Shown here: in pieces, positions 10,010 to 21,731 of the stretch
Numbering within the stretch: the first letter of the stretch is position 1
How the letters are laid out: each line of letters starts with the position of its first letter
DNA from: Tridacna crocea
Lineage: Eukaryota > Mollusca > Bivalvia > Cardiida > Cardiidae
DNA length: 64,000 nt
Assembly: GCA_943736015.1 (NCBI GenBank)
Contig: OX031062.1
Location: 26,137,462 to 26,201,461, forward strand
Direction of reading: 5' to 3'
Translations under genes and position numbers: made by a program
The notes under the pieces: model-generated
Database searches by the model: none
Seen by the model: only the letters and a program-made list of their open reading frames with translations
Told to the model about the DNA's origin: nothing

Positions 10010-12030
10010 TCTAGTTTCCCAGTGACCTAGTTTTTTATCAGACATTACCCATCATCAAACACTTTTGAGATATCAATAAGACAAACATTCTGGCCAAGTT
10101 TCATGAGTATTGGACTGAAAATGTGGCCTCTACAGTGTACAAAAGGTTTTTCTAAGATTTCATCAAGTGACCTAGTTTTGGACCCGACAAATACCCATTA
10201 TCAAACTCTTTTGAGACATCACCAAAACAAACATTCTGACCAAGTCTTAAGAGTATCAGGCAGAAAATGTAGCCTCTGGAGTGTACACAAGGTTTTTCTA
10301 ATATTTGACCCATTGACCTAGTTTTTGACTCCACATGACCCATTTTCAAACTCATTCAAGGTATCACCTGGACAAATATTATGAACAAGTTTTAGGAGTA
10401 TCAGACTGAAAATGTGTCCTCCAGAGCATACAAAAGGTGTTTATAACATTTGACCTATTGACCCAGTTTTTGACCCAACATGACCCATATTCAAACTCAT
10501 CCAAGATATTATAAAGGCAAACATTCTGACTAATTTTCAAGAGTGTTGGACTGAAAATGTGGCATCCAGAGCATATACAAGGTTTTTCTAAAATTTGACC
10601 TGGTGACCTAGTTTTTAACCCCCAATGACCCATTTTCAAACCTGTCTGAGATATCATCAAGACAAACATTCTGACCAACTTACAAGAGTTTCGGACTGAA
10701 AATGTGGCCTCTAGAGCCTACAACAGGTTTTTCTAACATTTGACCTAGTGACCTAGTTTTTGACCCCACATGACCCATTTTCATTCTTGTCCGAGATATC
10801 ATCCAGGCAAACATCCTGACCAACTTTCATGAGTATCCAACTGAAAATATGGCCTCTAGAGCGTACAAAAGGTTTTTCTAAGATTTGACCTAGTGACCTA
10901 GTTTTTGACCCCACGTGACCCATTTTCAAACTCGTCCGAGATATCATCCAGACAAACATTCTGACCAACTTTCATGAGTATCCAACGGAAAATGTGGCCT
11001 CTAGAGCGTACAAAAGGTTTTTCTAAGATTTGACCTGGTGACCTAGTTTTTGACCCCACGTGACCCATTTTCGAACTCGTCCAAGATATCATCCAGACAA
11101 ACATCCTGACCAACTTTCATGAGTATCCGACTGAAAATGTGGCCTCTAGAGCGTACAAAAGGTTTTTCTAACATTTGACCTGGTGACCTAGTTTTTGACC
11201 CCACGTGACCCACTTTCAAACTCGTCCGAGATATCATCGAGACAAACATTCTGACCATTTTTCATGAGTATCCAACTGAAAATGTGGCCTCTAGAGCGTA
11301 CAAAAGTTTTTCTAAGATTTGACCTGGTGACCTAGTTTTTGACCCCACGTGACCCACTTTCAAACTTGTCTGAGATATCATCCAGACAAACATCCTGACC
11401 AACTTTCATGAGTATCCAACTGAAAATGTGGCCTCTAGAGCGTACAAAAGGTTTTTCTAAGATTTGACCTGGTGACCTAGTTTTTGACCCCACGTGACCC
11501 ACTTTCAAACTTGTCCGAGATATCATCCAGACAAACATCCTGACCAACTTTCATGAGTATCCGACTGAAAATGCGGCCTCTAGAGCGTACACAAGGTTTT
11601 TCTAAGATTTGACCTGATGACCTAGTTTTTGACCCCACGTGACCCATTTTCGAACTCGTCCGAGATATCATCGAGACAAACATCCTGACCAACTTTCATG
11701 AGTATCGGACTCAAAATGCGGCCTCTAGAGCGTACACAAGGTTTTTCTAAGATTTGACCTAGTGACCTAGTTTTTGACCCCACATGACCCATTTTCGAAC
11801 TCGTCCGAGATATCATCGAGACAAACATCCTGACCAACTTTCATGAGTATCCGACTCAAAATGTGGCTTCTAGAGCGTACACAAGGTTTTTCTAAGATTT
11901 GACCTAGTGACCTAGTTTTTGACCCCACATGACCCATTTTCGAACTCGTCCGAGATTTCATCGAGACAAACATCCTGACCAACTTTCATGAGTATCCGAC
12001 CAAAACTGTGGCCTGTAGAGCGTACACAAG
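10010..12030 (+). repeat. 145-bp tandem array
   Basis: Units contain GTGACCTAGTTTTTGACC, CGAGATATCATC, GACAAACAT, CTGACCAACTTTCATGAGTA, GTGGCCTCTAGAGCGTACA and AAGGTTTTTCTAAGATTTGA. Spacing is 145 bp, with one 144-bp unit near 11.3 kb. Units before ~10.7 kb are strongly diverged, whereas those from 10.75 to 12.0 kb are nearly uniform. The repeated 71-codon minus-strand ORFs are a by-product of the period. Confidence 0.92.
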
Positions 12031-12040
12031 GTAAAAAGTT

Positions 12041-12084
12041 GACGACGGACGACGCACGACGGACGACGGACGACGGACGCCGGA
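12041..12084. repeat. GACGACGGAC microsatellite
   Basis: Imperfect GACGACG/GACGGAC repeats just before the 3' hairpin of the satellite element. Confidence 0.85.
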
Positions 12085-12100
12085 CACAGCACGATCACAA

Positions 12101-12136
12101 TAGCTCACCATGAGCACTTTGTGCTCAGGTGAGCTA
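12101..12136. repeat. Terminal hairpin of satellite element
   Basis: TAGCTCACCATGAGCAC and its near-complement GTGCTCAGGTGAGCTA around a TTT loop. Confidence 0.8.
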
Positions 12137-12273
12137 AAAAAGTTACGTAACTAACCCCCCAGTAAGTGCAAACCATATTTTCTCTGTATGTAGAGTAAAA
12201 TAAATTTCAACGACCAATTTCGAGAAGCCTTCTCTTGAACTTGTTCCTGAATGCAGGGTACAAAAGCAAGATT

Positions 12274-12295
12274 CCCCCCCCCCCCCCCCCCCCCC
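12274..12295. repeat. Poly-C tract (~22 C)
   Basis: Homopolymer run just downstream of the satellite element; its length may be affected by sequencing or assembly. Confidence 0.85.
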
Positions 12296-12401
12296 AACAA
12301 GCTTGGATCCAAGATTAGCTGACAATAGTTTTGTTCAGTCTACTCTTGTACTCTTGATGGAACTTCAACTTCATAAATGAGCAAAAAAGGCTCTGAAGTT
12401 G

Positions 12402-12635
12402 TTAACTATTTGCCTGACAATAAAATTTTAGACTTGTCCAAATCAAGAGCATCTGCAGACAAGAATATGACTGTGAGCGAAAAATTAAAATTTGTTTTGG
12501 GCAGGGTAAAAACCATTGTTGGAAAAGAAGAAAATGCTGGTTACCAGCATTTCCTCCTTTTTTCACACTGTTTTCAAAAGGCTTCACTCCCAGGGTTTTT
12601 AAAAATAAAAGAGATATCATGCCGTAAAAAGTTAA
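12402..12635 (+). mobile_element. Family P MITE
   Basis: TTAACTATTTGCCTGACAAT to AAAAGTTAA; hairpin GAAAATGCTGGTTACCAGCA with outer-stem mismatches. Confidence 0.82.
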
Positions 12636-13261
12636 ATATTGCTGATGGTGAGGATCAATGTCTGTTTTGACTCCAAGGGTTGACAGATTTAAAACATAAA
12701 TAACACCTGAATGTCATTGAATGATTTTGTTTGTAGAATTCATGCCCGAATTCATGTTTACCACTAAAGCATAATATATTGAAATTTTCATTGAGAGAAA
12801 AAAATATAAAGAAATGTTGCACGAATGCTTATGCTTTCGTTCTAAGCACAAGAGGATGATGCATTACAAAGATCAAACCGGACATTTTGTGTAGTCTGAT
12901 CTTGATCTACACTGGTCTATTAAAGTCGGAACTCAGCTTCAGGTAATTTGTTTCATATCAGTTGCAATATGTAATGGAGATTTTCGGGCACAATACAAAG
13001 TCGCGAATGGCACAAAGTTGCTCACAAGATAACTGATTCAAGATAAATGAAAGTTCACTTTGCACATTCTGTTCATCTAAATGTCAATCTCCATGCCACA
13101 TTAGAACCTTAAATTTTACCTGCATTCTTAGAATCAAGATATGAGGACATTTAATGATCCTGTCTTAACACTGCAAGCACACTATCTTAAGCCAATTATT
13201 TTTCACCAAAATTGGCGCCTTATGGGGTAGCAATTGTAATTTCACAGGCACTTAAAGTAAT

Positions 13262-13495
13262 TTAACCCATTACCAAACAACAATATTTTAGGCTTGTCCC
13301 AAATCGAAAGCATTAAATTTGAAGACGACAGAATAAAAGTGACTGAAAATTTGAAATTTGTTTTGTGAAAGGTAGAAAACATTGTGGGAAAATGAGAAAA
13401 TGCTGGTTACAAGCGTTTCTCCTTTTCCCCCAGTGTTTTCTAAAGGCTTCTTTCTCAGGGTTGTCAAAAGTAGGGATTTTGTGGTAATGGGTTAA
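13262..13495 (+). mobile_element. Family P MITE
   Basis: TTAACCCATTACCAAACAAC to GTGGTAATGGGTTAA; TTAA at both ends. Confidence 0.9.
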
Positions 13496-13515
13496 AAAGA
13501 ATCAGGGATTAACTC

Positions 13516-13716
13516 TAAACCCTTTCCAAAATAATTCCCGGTTTTCTTGTCCTTGAGAAAAGCCTTCTGGTAACCAGGAGAAAGTTCCCACAATGTTTTC
13601 TACCCTTCCCAAAACAATTTTCCATTTTTGAGCCATATTTATTGTGTCGTCTGCAAATGCTTTCAAATTGGACAACTCCCGAGTCTACAATTTTGTCATT
13701 TGGTAAGGAGTTTTAA
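13516..13716 (-). mobile_element. Family P MITE with deleted hairpin half
   Basis: TAAACCCTTTCCAAAATAAT to TTTGGTAAGGAGTTTTAA; hairpin reduced to TCTGGTAACCAGGAGAAAG. Confidence 0.78.
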
Positions 13717-13721
13717 GCAAA

Positions 13722-13935
13722 CTTAACCCTGTGCTTCAAGGAGTGTGAAGAAGACTTTTGAAAAAAGAACTTAGGAAAAGAAGAACATTCTGGTGACCAG
13801 GCCATTTTCTACATTTGTGAAAATGTTTTTTACACTTTTAAAGAAGAGACACATCATTTGAGCCCTTAGTTCAAATTGTTGCCTAAAAAATGAGGCTTTT
13901 GAAATGACCAATCTAAAATATTGTCATTTGGTCAA
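13722..13935 (-). mobile_element. Decayed family P MITE
   Basis: CTTAACCCTGTGCTTCAAGG, ACATTCTGGTGACCAG and TTGTCATTTGGTC end. Confidence 0.55.
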
Positions 13936-14141
13936 CGTGTACACCTCTCTCATAGCAGTATATTTCTTTAAAAGAAAAAATAAGCTTTTCACTGATCGTA
14001 CTAAATATTAAACATTTTATAATGACAAACAAACTTCAAAATGGCATATAATTTAAACAACACCAGGTGATAAAATGGAAATAAAAGGTGAGCATTCTCA
14101 CTTTTTCCCAAAATATTTTCAAAAGTCTTTCTCAGAATGCA

Positions 14142-14368
14142 TAATCCATTACCACACAATCCCTACTTTCGATGCCCCTGAGAAAGAAGCCTTTAAAAAA
14201 CATTGTGGGAAAAGGGGAAAATGCTGGTAACCAGCATTTTCTCCTTCTGCCACAGTGGTTTCTACCTTTTATGAAACAAATTTCAATTTTTCAGTCACTT
14301 TTCAGTCGTCTGCAAATGCCTTCGATTTGGACCAGTCTAAAATTTTGTCGTTTGGTAATGCCGGTTAA
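14142..14368 (-). mobile_element. Family P MITE
   Basis: TAATCCATTACCACACAATC to TTTGGTAATGCCGGTTAA; hairpin nearly perfect. Confidence 0.88.
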
Positions 14369-15051
14369 ACGAGGGATTACTTGGTAAGGGATTCATTTAC
14401 CTAAATAACATGTTCATTATAGCCAACAAGCCCTGCCACACAGTGTCATGATTATAGCAATTTTCCTGTTTCACAACTCTTTATATCCACAAAAAATCTC
14501 TCTGCAAACTTTGCCAAGTTGGCAAAGTTTTAAACTTGTCCATACTCGAGAATTTGTGGCCAACAAATTAAATGTGGATCAAATGATTGGATTTTTCAAA
14601 ATTATTAAAACATTGCTAAAAGAGGAAATCAGCATTTTTTTCCTTTACCATGACCAATTTCAAAAGCGTACTTATTTGAGGTCCTAACAACTAGATGATT
14701 AATCTTATGCCTAAATATTATGTCAATATAAATGTTTCACAAACAAAAATATAAGAATGATAAAATATTTTTGATGGTATAATATCATAATTGAGATGTG
14801 ACTGTTTTGTTGTTAATAGTTGGGGAAAAAATGAATTCCAGGTAGTGGAAGAGTCCAACAACCAGAAATTAATTTTTGGGCCTAGCTGAAAATTAATTTT
14901 AACATAATTACTAGAAGTGACTGCTCCTTTTCCCATGTTTTTCGAAGCTGTCAAGTATCAACAAAAGGGGCATATATATCATGACTGGTTAGTTAATATT
15001 AAATTTCATACTCTCTGACAATGGTTGATGGCCATTTAAGGTTTGGAAATT

Positions 15052-16147
15052 AAAGGTGGCCCGTCAGATTCTGGGATGAAAATTTTACAAAAGTACAAAA
15101 AACTCATCCTTATACTCCTAAAGCCTTATAATTTTCTTTCATAAAACCCCAGTGGTCGAAAACCATCAGACAACAAGAGAAATTAGAGATTCACTACAGC
15201 CCAGGTCGACACCAACAGGAAACACAATCTATTTTTACATAAGCAACTCGCACATTTATATACCTGAAATACACATACGAAGTTCCAAATATATCGTCCG
15301 AAGAAGACATTATGGAAAATAATTACATTTTTGTTATATTATAGAATTTAATTGTCATTAGTCATGAGCCAGTCACTTAACATTCCCACAATGCTTTTTT
15401 TAATTTTTGGCGTGAAATCTAAAAATAGCTTAAGAAGCTATGTAGCCTTTTAAAGGTGGCCCTTCAGATTTTGGGACGAAAATTTTAGAAAAGTGAAAAA
15501 AAAATCATCCTTACATTCCCAAAGCCTTTTAATTTTCATTCACAAAACCCCAGTAGTCGAAATCCGTCTGACAACACGAAAAATAAGAGAATTACTACGG
15601 CCCAGGTTGACACCAATGGGAGACACATTCTATTTTTAGATCATCAATTAATTCGCTCATTTACTTACAGGAATACACAGAAGAAGCTTCAAACATAGCA
15701 TCTGAAGAAGACATTATGGAAAATAGTTATTATATGTTTGTTATGATAGGAAATTTAAGGGTTATGAGTCACATGCCAGTCACTTGACATTCCCACAATG
15801 CTTTATTGATTTTTGGCGGGAAATCTAAAAATAGCTTAAGAGGCTACGTAGCCTTTTAAGGGAATACCATAAATTTTTTTTTTTTGTAATTTCATGAAAC
15901 TTAATTATTGATGATTTGTATTATTTTTTCATATGAATTTCAGTGATATATATATTTTTTTTAATTTGGTGAGATGTAAAAATTCTAAATACCCACCTTT
16001 AAGGGAATACCATCAAACAATTTTTTTTTGTGTAAATTTATGTTTCTTAGTTATTGATGATTTCTATTGGTTTTTTCATATAAATTTTAGTGATACATTT
16101 ATTTTTTAATTTGGTGTTATGTGAAAATTCTAAATACCCACTTTTAA
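15052..16147 (+). mobile_element. AGGTGG-ended element with internal tandem duplications
   Basis: Begins TTAAAGGTGGCCCGTCAG. A ~400-bp segment occurs twice (15052-15450, 15452-15858), then a ~140-bp tail segment (GGGAATACCAT ... AAATACCCACCTTT) also occurs twice, ending at 16000 and 16147. A single-unit copy at 62.2 kb shows the ancestral structure, with ends AGGTGG and CCACCT. No coding sequence was found. Confidence 0.75.
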
Positions 16148-16199
16148 TTATCAACAGAAAAATTGAAAAAGCTGGAGTATTAAACCTTTAATAATTCTA

Positions 16200-16332
16200 T
16201 AATCTATTATCATATGTGTTAACAATCCCTAATAGGACTGGTTACTGTATTTCTTCCTTTTCCCACTATGTTTAGAAAAGCCCCAATCCTAAGGGTTGTC
16301 AAAACAGACAGGATTGTTCTGTAATTGTTCAA
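16200..16332 (+). mobile_element. Family P MITE, right half
   Basis: CTGGTTACTGTATTTCTTCC, then CTAAGGGTTGTCAAAACAG and GGATTGTTCTGTAATTGTTC; adjoins the next copy. Confidence 0.6.
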
Positions 16333-16556
16333 CTCTTTACCAGATGACGAAATTTTAGACTTGTGCAAATTGAAAGCTTTCGCAGATGACAAATCAAATG
16401 TGACCCAAACAATGAATCTGGCTGAGAAAGAGTAGATAACACTGTGGGAAAAGTGAAAAAAGCTGGTTACCAGCATGTTGTCTTTTTCCCCCACAATGTT
16501 TTCAAAATATTTCTGCTCCTGGGTCATTGAAAGTTGATTTGTTTGATAAAGAATTA
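16327..16556 (+). mobile_element. Family P MITE
   Basis: TCAACTCTTTACCAGATGAC to TTGATAAAGAATTAA; hairpin AAAGCTGGTTACCAGCATG. Confidence 0.82.
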
Positions 16557-16824
16557 AACAATAATGTTGCAGTCATGTCTGTACTGTTGAACACAGGATG
16601 TTCTCTACTGACTTCTTTGCTCATTTTGAGAAATAATGCGCCTTTAGATGAAACTCTAAAAACCCTTTGATGAGCTGCAGACAACGAAAAAAGCATTAAT
16701 AAAATTCTTCTATTTATCATGTTTTTTGGATTACCTCTAAATTCATAAATTATTAGCCCAGTTTATTTCAAAATTTTCTTAGTGTGGTTTGTCAGAAAAA
16801 TGGATAAAATTTAATGTACATGTA

Positions 16825-17086
16825 TATATGGAGTGCAACACGCGAAAAGGTGCATTCAGACATTTGCGTAAAGTGTCGTCCCGGATTAGCCTGCGCAGTT
16901 CGCGCAGGCTAAACCGGGACGGCACTTTACGACTACATTAGATTTTGTGCTACAGTAGACTTGCATAAAACAGAAAATCTCATAAAATCGGAAAGTGCCG
17001 TCTCGGATTAGCCTGCGCAGGCTAATCCGGGACGACACTTTACGCAAATGTCCAAATGCCCATTTTCGGGTGTTGCACTCCATATG
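16825..17086. mobile_element. Foldback element with terminal inverted repeats and two internal hairpins
   Basis: Ends GGAGTGCAACACGCGAAAAG and its complement. The terminal repeats extend ~50 bp through CATTTGCGTAAAGTGTCGTC. Inside are hairpins at 16867-16926 (GGATTAGCCTGCGCAG / CGCGCAGGCTAAACC) and 16995-17040 (GGATTAGCCTGCGCAGGCTAATCC). I recognise this as a common heterodont bivalve repeat type. Confidence 0.78.
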
Positions 17087-17875
17087 ATGATGAAATAAAT
17101 GCTTTGTTAGTAAACCATCTCCCATTGACCTTAGTCAAGTACTACCCGGAAACAAATTTGTCCTGTTCAGTTAAATGTTGATTGTTAGAGGCCAATTTGA
17201 GCATTACATGCATTACTTTGCTTTATTTAACCCAATCCAGGTCAACATCATTTACATAAATTCAAAGTCTATCATTGGCATTACTCAGGGCTACCATCAG
17301 CATCCCAAATGGTCATTGGGATACTTCATATGGTATGATTGGCCAATAATATTGCTTAAGTGTATAGATACCTTCCTTTGTATATATAATTTTTAGCTCT
17401 TACATATATTTAGATATTTAGTATTTCCTCATATTGATTCTTTCAAAAAACTTTAAAAAAACTGGATCAAGTGCACATAAAATGTTTTTGATAATAATTT
17501 TGCTGTGTTCAAACATCTTTCAAATTGTTCCAATAGAGTGACAGGCAATGAACATTTTTTTGAGGTAGTTTCGGCTTAGCTTTACACAATTGTGAATCTC
17601 ATGATGGGACAATTTCAAAACTAGGATTAAAGGTACATAATGGGCTAAGCGATATTCATTTGTAAAGTGGTTTTTTTTGCAACGGAAGTAAGAGATATCA
17701 AAACACTTGAAATTTCCCATCACTTCAACAGTCAACGTAAAAATCCATTATCTACGCACTTGTGAATAGTTATCATCTGATATAATTATGCACTCAAAAT
17801 CTCGGCAGGAAATAATGCGAAATAACGACTGCAAACTCTAAGTTACAATCAGAAAAAAAATCGAACATACAGCTT

Positions 17876-18076
17876 TAAACCCTTTACTACACAATCAAAG
17901 ATTTTAAAACCAGTATCGGTGGAAGACTTTTGAAAACACTGTGAGTAAAGGAATAAATCAACATATTTATAACAATGTTTTTTTATCCGTTCAAAGACAG
18001 ATTTCACCATTCGAGTCTACATACCAAAATGTGGTGTGCAAATTCTTTCAATTTTGATAAGACTAGTCTGAAGTTT
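17876..18076 (-). mobile_element. Family P MITE, decayed
   Basis: TAAACCCTTTACTACACAAT start and AAACACTGTGAGTAAAGGAA; hairpin collapsed. Confidence 0.6.
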
Positions 18077-18084
18077 AATATTGC

Positions 18085-18313
18085 ATAACTCTTTACAACA
18101 CAAGAAAATTTTAGAATAGTCCAAATTGAAAGCATTTGCAGACGACAAAATAAAGGTGACTGAAAATTTGAAATTTCTTCAGGGAAGGTTAGAAAACACT
18201 GCGGGAAAAGGAGAAAATGATGGTTACCAGCATTTTCTCCTTTTCCCACAGTGTTTTCAAAAGGCTTCTTTCTCAGGGTCGTGAAAACCAGGGATTGTTT
18301 GGGAAAGGGTTAA
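18085..18313 (+). mobile_element. Family P MITE
   Basis: ATAACTCTTTACAACACAAG to TTTGGGAAAGGGTTAA; hairpin near perfect (ATGATGGTTACCAGCAT). Confidence 0.9.
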
Positions 18314-18325
18314 CTGTATAAGATC

Positions 18326-18546
18326 ATCATCTTATCACAAAATCTAGACCTTTAACAACCTTGAGAAAGAAAGCTTTTAAAAACATTGTAGGAAAAAGAG
18401 AAAATGCTGGTTTCTCTTTTCTCCTGCAATGTTTTCTTCTCTTATCAAAGACAAACTGCATTGTTTGACTCACATCTCTATAATGTCGTAAACAAATGCT
18501 TTCAGTTTAGACTAATCTGCATTTTTGTTGTTTGGTAAAAGGTTAA
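18326..18546 (-). mobile_element. Family P MITE
   Basis: CATCTTATCACAAAATCTAG to TTTGGTAAAAGGTTAA; hairpin centre shortened. Confidence 0.75.
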
Positions 18547-18794
18547 AACATGATTACTTCAAACAAAATTTTCCAGGTCATTGGAAAAAATAGACGAATC
18601 GGAAATGTTAAAAATAAAACTGGTTGAAGTCATACTCAAGAAAATAATTTCGGTTAATTGGGTAAGTGATTAAAAATGAATTTCCAGTTTCCACAACACA
18701 ATGTACTTAAAAAAAAAATCATCTGCTATATTCTGTCTCTTTATCACTCTCATCCTCTGCAAAAATAACATGATAAAATCTTGTACAGAATAGA

Positions 18795-19072
18795 TTTGGT
18801 TGGTTGGTTGTATTCTAACGGTACTTTAACAGCTTAGGTCATATCATGGCGGTCAGTGACGCACATGTATTTCCTGGCTTTCTCACACTGGTCCTAATAC
18901 AATGTATAACTTTCTTTCTTTCCAAAGCCACTGACTACTTTTCTCATATACTTCAGCAGAGGTGAGAGGCGAAAATATGCCGGAAAGAAAGTTCGCCTCA
19001 ACCGGGTATAGAACGCAAAACCACCAGGCCATGAGTCCTACACGCTCACCACTGAGTCACCCGGGCAGGCTG
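18795..19072 (-). mobile_element. tRNA-derived SINE, same family as 63.6 kb
   Basis: Runs from GGTTGGTTG to CCCGGGCAGGC. It contains CCACTGAGTCA (decayed A box) and a mutated B box (GGGTATAGAACG), so it is probably an old copy. A foldback-element fragment follows at 19125. Confidence 0.72.
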
Positions 19073-19124
19073 TACAGAAGACAAGTGCTGTTGTATGAGA
19101 AATGTGTAAAAACACAAGCGAGTA

Positions 19125-19210
19125 CAAGTGGCCTGCAACTCGCAAAAAGGGCATTCAGACATTTGCGTAAAACGTTTCTCTGATCAGCCTGCGCAGTCCA
19201 CGCATATGAA
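19125..19210 (+). mobile_element. Fragment of the CATTTGCG foldback element
   Basis: GGCCTGCAACTCGCAAAAAG, GCATTCAGACATTTGCGTAA and GATCAGCCTGCGCAGTCC match the left part of the 16.8-kb copy; the rest is lost. Confidence 0.65.
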
Positions 19211-19429
19211 GGACACAAGTATCCTTTTCATAACAGGATGGATAACATTGTGGGATATGCTTAAATTCTACAGGCAATTTCATTTTTTCCCTTACTGCTT
19301 TTAAAAGCTATGAATTGCAGGGGTGTAAATAGTCTTGTGCATTCAAAATTTATTGTTCAGATGCACATCTGAGTTTGCAATAATGTTATAAGATAAAATT
19401 GATTCTTAATTTATTTTGAGGCACTTAAT

Positions 19430-19600
19430 CTTTTATCAAACATTATCCAAAGTTTTAATGACTCTTATGAAGACTTTTGAAAAATTGTGGGACTCGATCC
19501 TTTTATGAAAATGTTTTCTATTTTCTATAGATAATTCTAACAACTGGAGCCACATTTCATCATCTGAAATTATGCAATTGGATTCAGACGGGTAAAAAAT
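19430..19600 (-). mobile_element. Decayed family P fragment
   Basis: TCTTTTATCAAACATTATCC, AAGACTTTTGAAAAATTGTG; hairpin lost. A similar relic lies near 20035-20250. Confidence 0.4.
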
Positions 19601-20576
19601 TTTCATGTTTGTTGATCATAAATTTGTTCACCTCAGAGACAATAAGTTTTTAAAAATCATCAAAATTGAACACATTTTGCACACAATTAATTTAAAATAT
19701 ATTTTGCTTTGAGTTGTTTAAAGATGTGACATGTGATGCTCTGTTAAACTTTTTAAGATACATATCTTTCAATACAGTCTATATAGCAATAAAACTGATT
19801 TTAATCACAAGTTTTGCCATTATCTGTTGAATTTAAAGCTTCACTAAATACTATGGTTATGTAAGAATTTCTACTTTCTAAGTTTCATTGTATTGGAAGG
19901 TTATGTAAGTATACCGCCATTTATTGTTCAGCAATGGGAGATACACAAAAATGCAGCATTAGTACAAAGTCCAACCCAAGACTTGTTGTTTTATCAAAAT
20001 TATTGAGTGTCACAACTGTTATCCTTACCAAACAAGCCAATGATTTGGTAACCATGGTACAATGATCTGGCAACCCTGTGACAAAATGCTTATGAAACCA
20101 TTATGGGAAAGTGGAAAAAGTTGTTTAGTTAACAATCATTTTCTGTTATGAGTGCCATGTCAAAGACAAACTTCCTTTTTCTTTTTGCCTTCTTTTAGCC
20201 AATTTATTTTTTCATCTGCTACACCTGAAATTTGACATTTCTAAACTAAAGAGTAAAGCTTCTAGCTCTGTATGTAACAGGCTCTCACTATGAACTGAAA
20301 TTCAGCTTATAAGTTTAAAAGCACAATCTTTTTCTTGAGAGGGAAAAAACAACAGGGGATAATGTATGGCCCCTGGGACTCTGATACAATTAGGCCCAAG
20401 AGGCCCTTCTCATAATTGTGGATATAGCATAATGATCACCATCATGGAGAGTATGGGACAGCTCCTTCTGTCATTTAGTCACTAGCAGTCTAGCCTAGAA
20501 TATATGTATCAATCATAAAAATTCTTCAAATATCTACAGCACTAATATCTTTTTGTCCACCCAATGAAAATACTCA

Positions 20577-21024
20577 CGGCGGGGAATCACGTGACACAAC
20601 AACAACAACAATGACCGTTATTTGAAAAAATTCCCCAACTTCGGGTAAGAAAATCTTCAATAACTCCGTTAATACGTGACCGATTGGAATTTGGTTTGAA
20701 GCAGAGAAGGCGGAAGGACTCGGGGGATTTGCTTGATGTGTTAGATTTTTTAAAAAGCACCTGATAAAAAAGTTATTGACGAGCAAACAAATTATCCAGG
20801 GTAAAAAATTTGCTCGTCAATAACTTTTTTATCAGGTGTTGTTTAAAAAATCTAACACATCAAGCAAATCCCCGGAGTCATTCCGCCTTCTCTGCTTCAA
20901 ACCAAATTCCAATCGGTCATGTATTAACGGAGTTATTGAAGATTTTCTTATCTGAAGTCGGGGAATTTTTTCAAATAACGGTCATTGTTGTTGTTGTTGT
21001 GTCACGTGATTCCCCGCCGTGATA
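20577..21024. mobile_element. ~450-bp near-perfect inverted repeat (foldback element)
   Basis: Two ~217-bp arms begin TCACGGCGGGGAATCACGTG, or its complement at the right end, with a short spacer near 20790-20806. The arms differ at only a few positions, for example AAAAAGCACCTG versus AACAACACCTG and ACTTCGGG versus ACTTCAGA. A TAC trinucleotide borders both ends (possible 3-bp target duplication). Mirror-image 70-codon ORFs are by-products. It contains a CAA/TTG trinucleotide run near each end. Superfamily unknown. Confidence 0.85.
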
Positions 21025-21428
21025 CTAGAAATAGCAAAATAAAGCTTGACGGTTAATGATTTGACAAATCATGGGAGAGAATAAAGATACTGACATCACA
21101 AAAACTGATCAAAATCAAAGAATAAAGGCTTCTAATACAATTGAATCCATAAAAAATTTGATTCTCATATAAAAGAAATAAATCCCAGTTTCATATATTA
21201 CATAGGGATAGCCACAAATCATTCTTTCATAATCAGTGCAACCTGACCTCAAACCACAGCTTTTCACAGCTTCAGTTCTTCAATTGCATTCCTCAAATAC
21301 TTGGGCTACATTTTTCAGCTAGATGTCAGAAATTTGAGAAAAGAGGTCATCTCATTTAAGAAATAGACCTGAAGTCCTATCAATCTTGACCTATTCCCTC
21401 ATGTGCCAAATTTTTGCTAATCCTGACA

Positions 21429-21562
21429 TGAACCAATTTTACAAAGGATGATTTTAAAGCATGTCTTTGTAACTTAGAGAGACAGACAATATTAATGAAC
21501 CAATTTTACAAAAGATAATTTCAAAGCATGTCTTTGCAACTTAGAGAGACAGACAGTATGAA
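21429..21562. repeat. 67-bp tandem duplication
   Basis: TGAACCAATTTTACAAARGA and AACTTAGAGAGACAGACA occur twice at 67-bp spacing with a few substitutions. Confidence 0.85.
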
Positions 21563-21731
21563 TAAGATTTGATGCATGGCTGTGAAAACATTGAGGTAAA
21601 AGGTGACATTACTTGTCAAAAATTATTTATTTTGAAATACTGTTTTGGTATTTGAACTTTCCTTTTACAAGACATGAACAATCATGAGTAGAAAGTTAGC
21701 TCATACTGTTAAATAAATAGAACAGACATTT

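Larger units (their letters stand above)
9951..12141 (+). mobile_element. Helentron/HINE-like element with internal 145-bp satellite
   Basis: Starts AAGAGGGCCATGATGGCCCT, which contains a 17-bp palindrome (9954-9970), followed by GCTCACCTGAG (9977-9987). The inverted copy CTCAGGTGAGC is at 12124-12134. Between them lie ~14 tandem ~145-bp units, a GACGACGGAC microsatellite (12041-12084) and a 3' hairpin (12101-12136) ending GAGCTAA, so CTAA fits a Helitron-type CTRR end. Subterminal inverted repeats, tandem core, microsatellite and hairpin are the layout described for Helentron-associated elements and similar to bivalve 'pearl' elements. No Rep/helicase ORF is present. Confidence 0.75.

Noticed and set aside
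10753-11982. Series of near-identical 71-codon minus-strand frames (MVRMFV...)
   Set aside because: They repeat at exactly the satellite period and overlap end to end; by-product of the 145-bp tandem repeat.
20574-21022. Two 70-codon frames with nearly the same peptide on opposite strands
   Set aside because: They are the two arms of the large inverted repeat, with a low-complexity VVVVV from a CAA/TTG run; no other gene signals.
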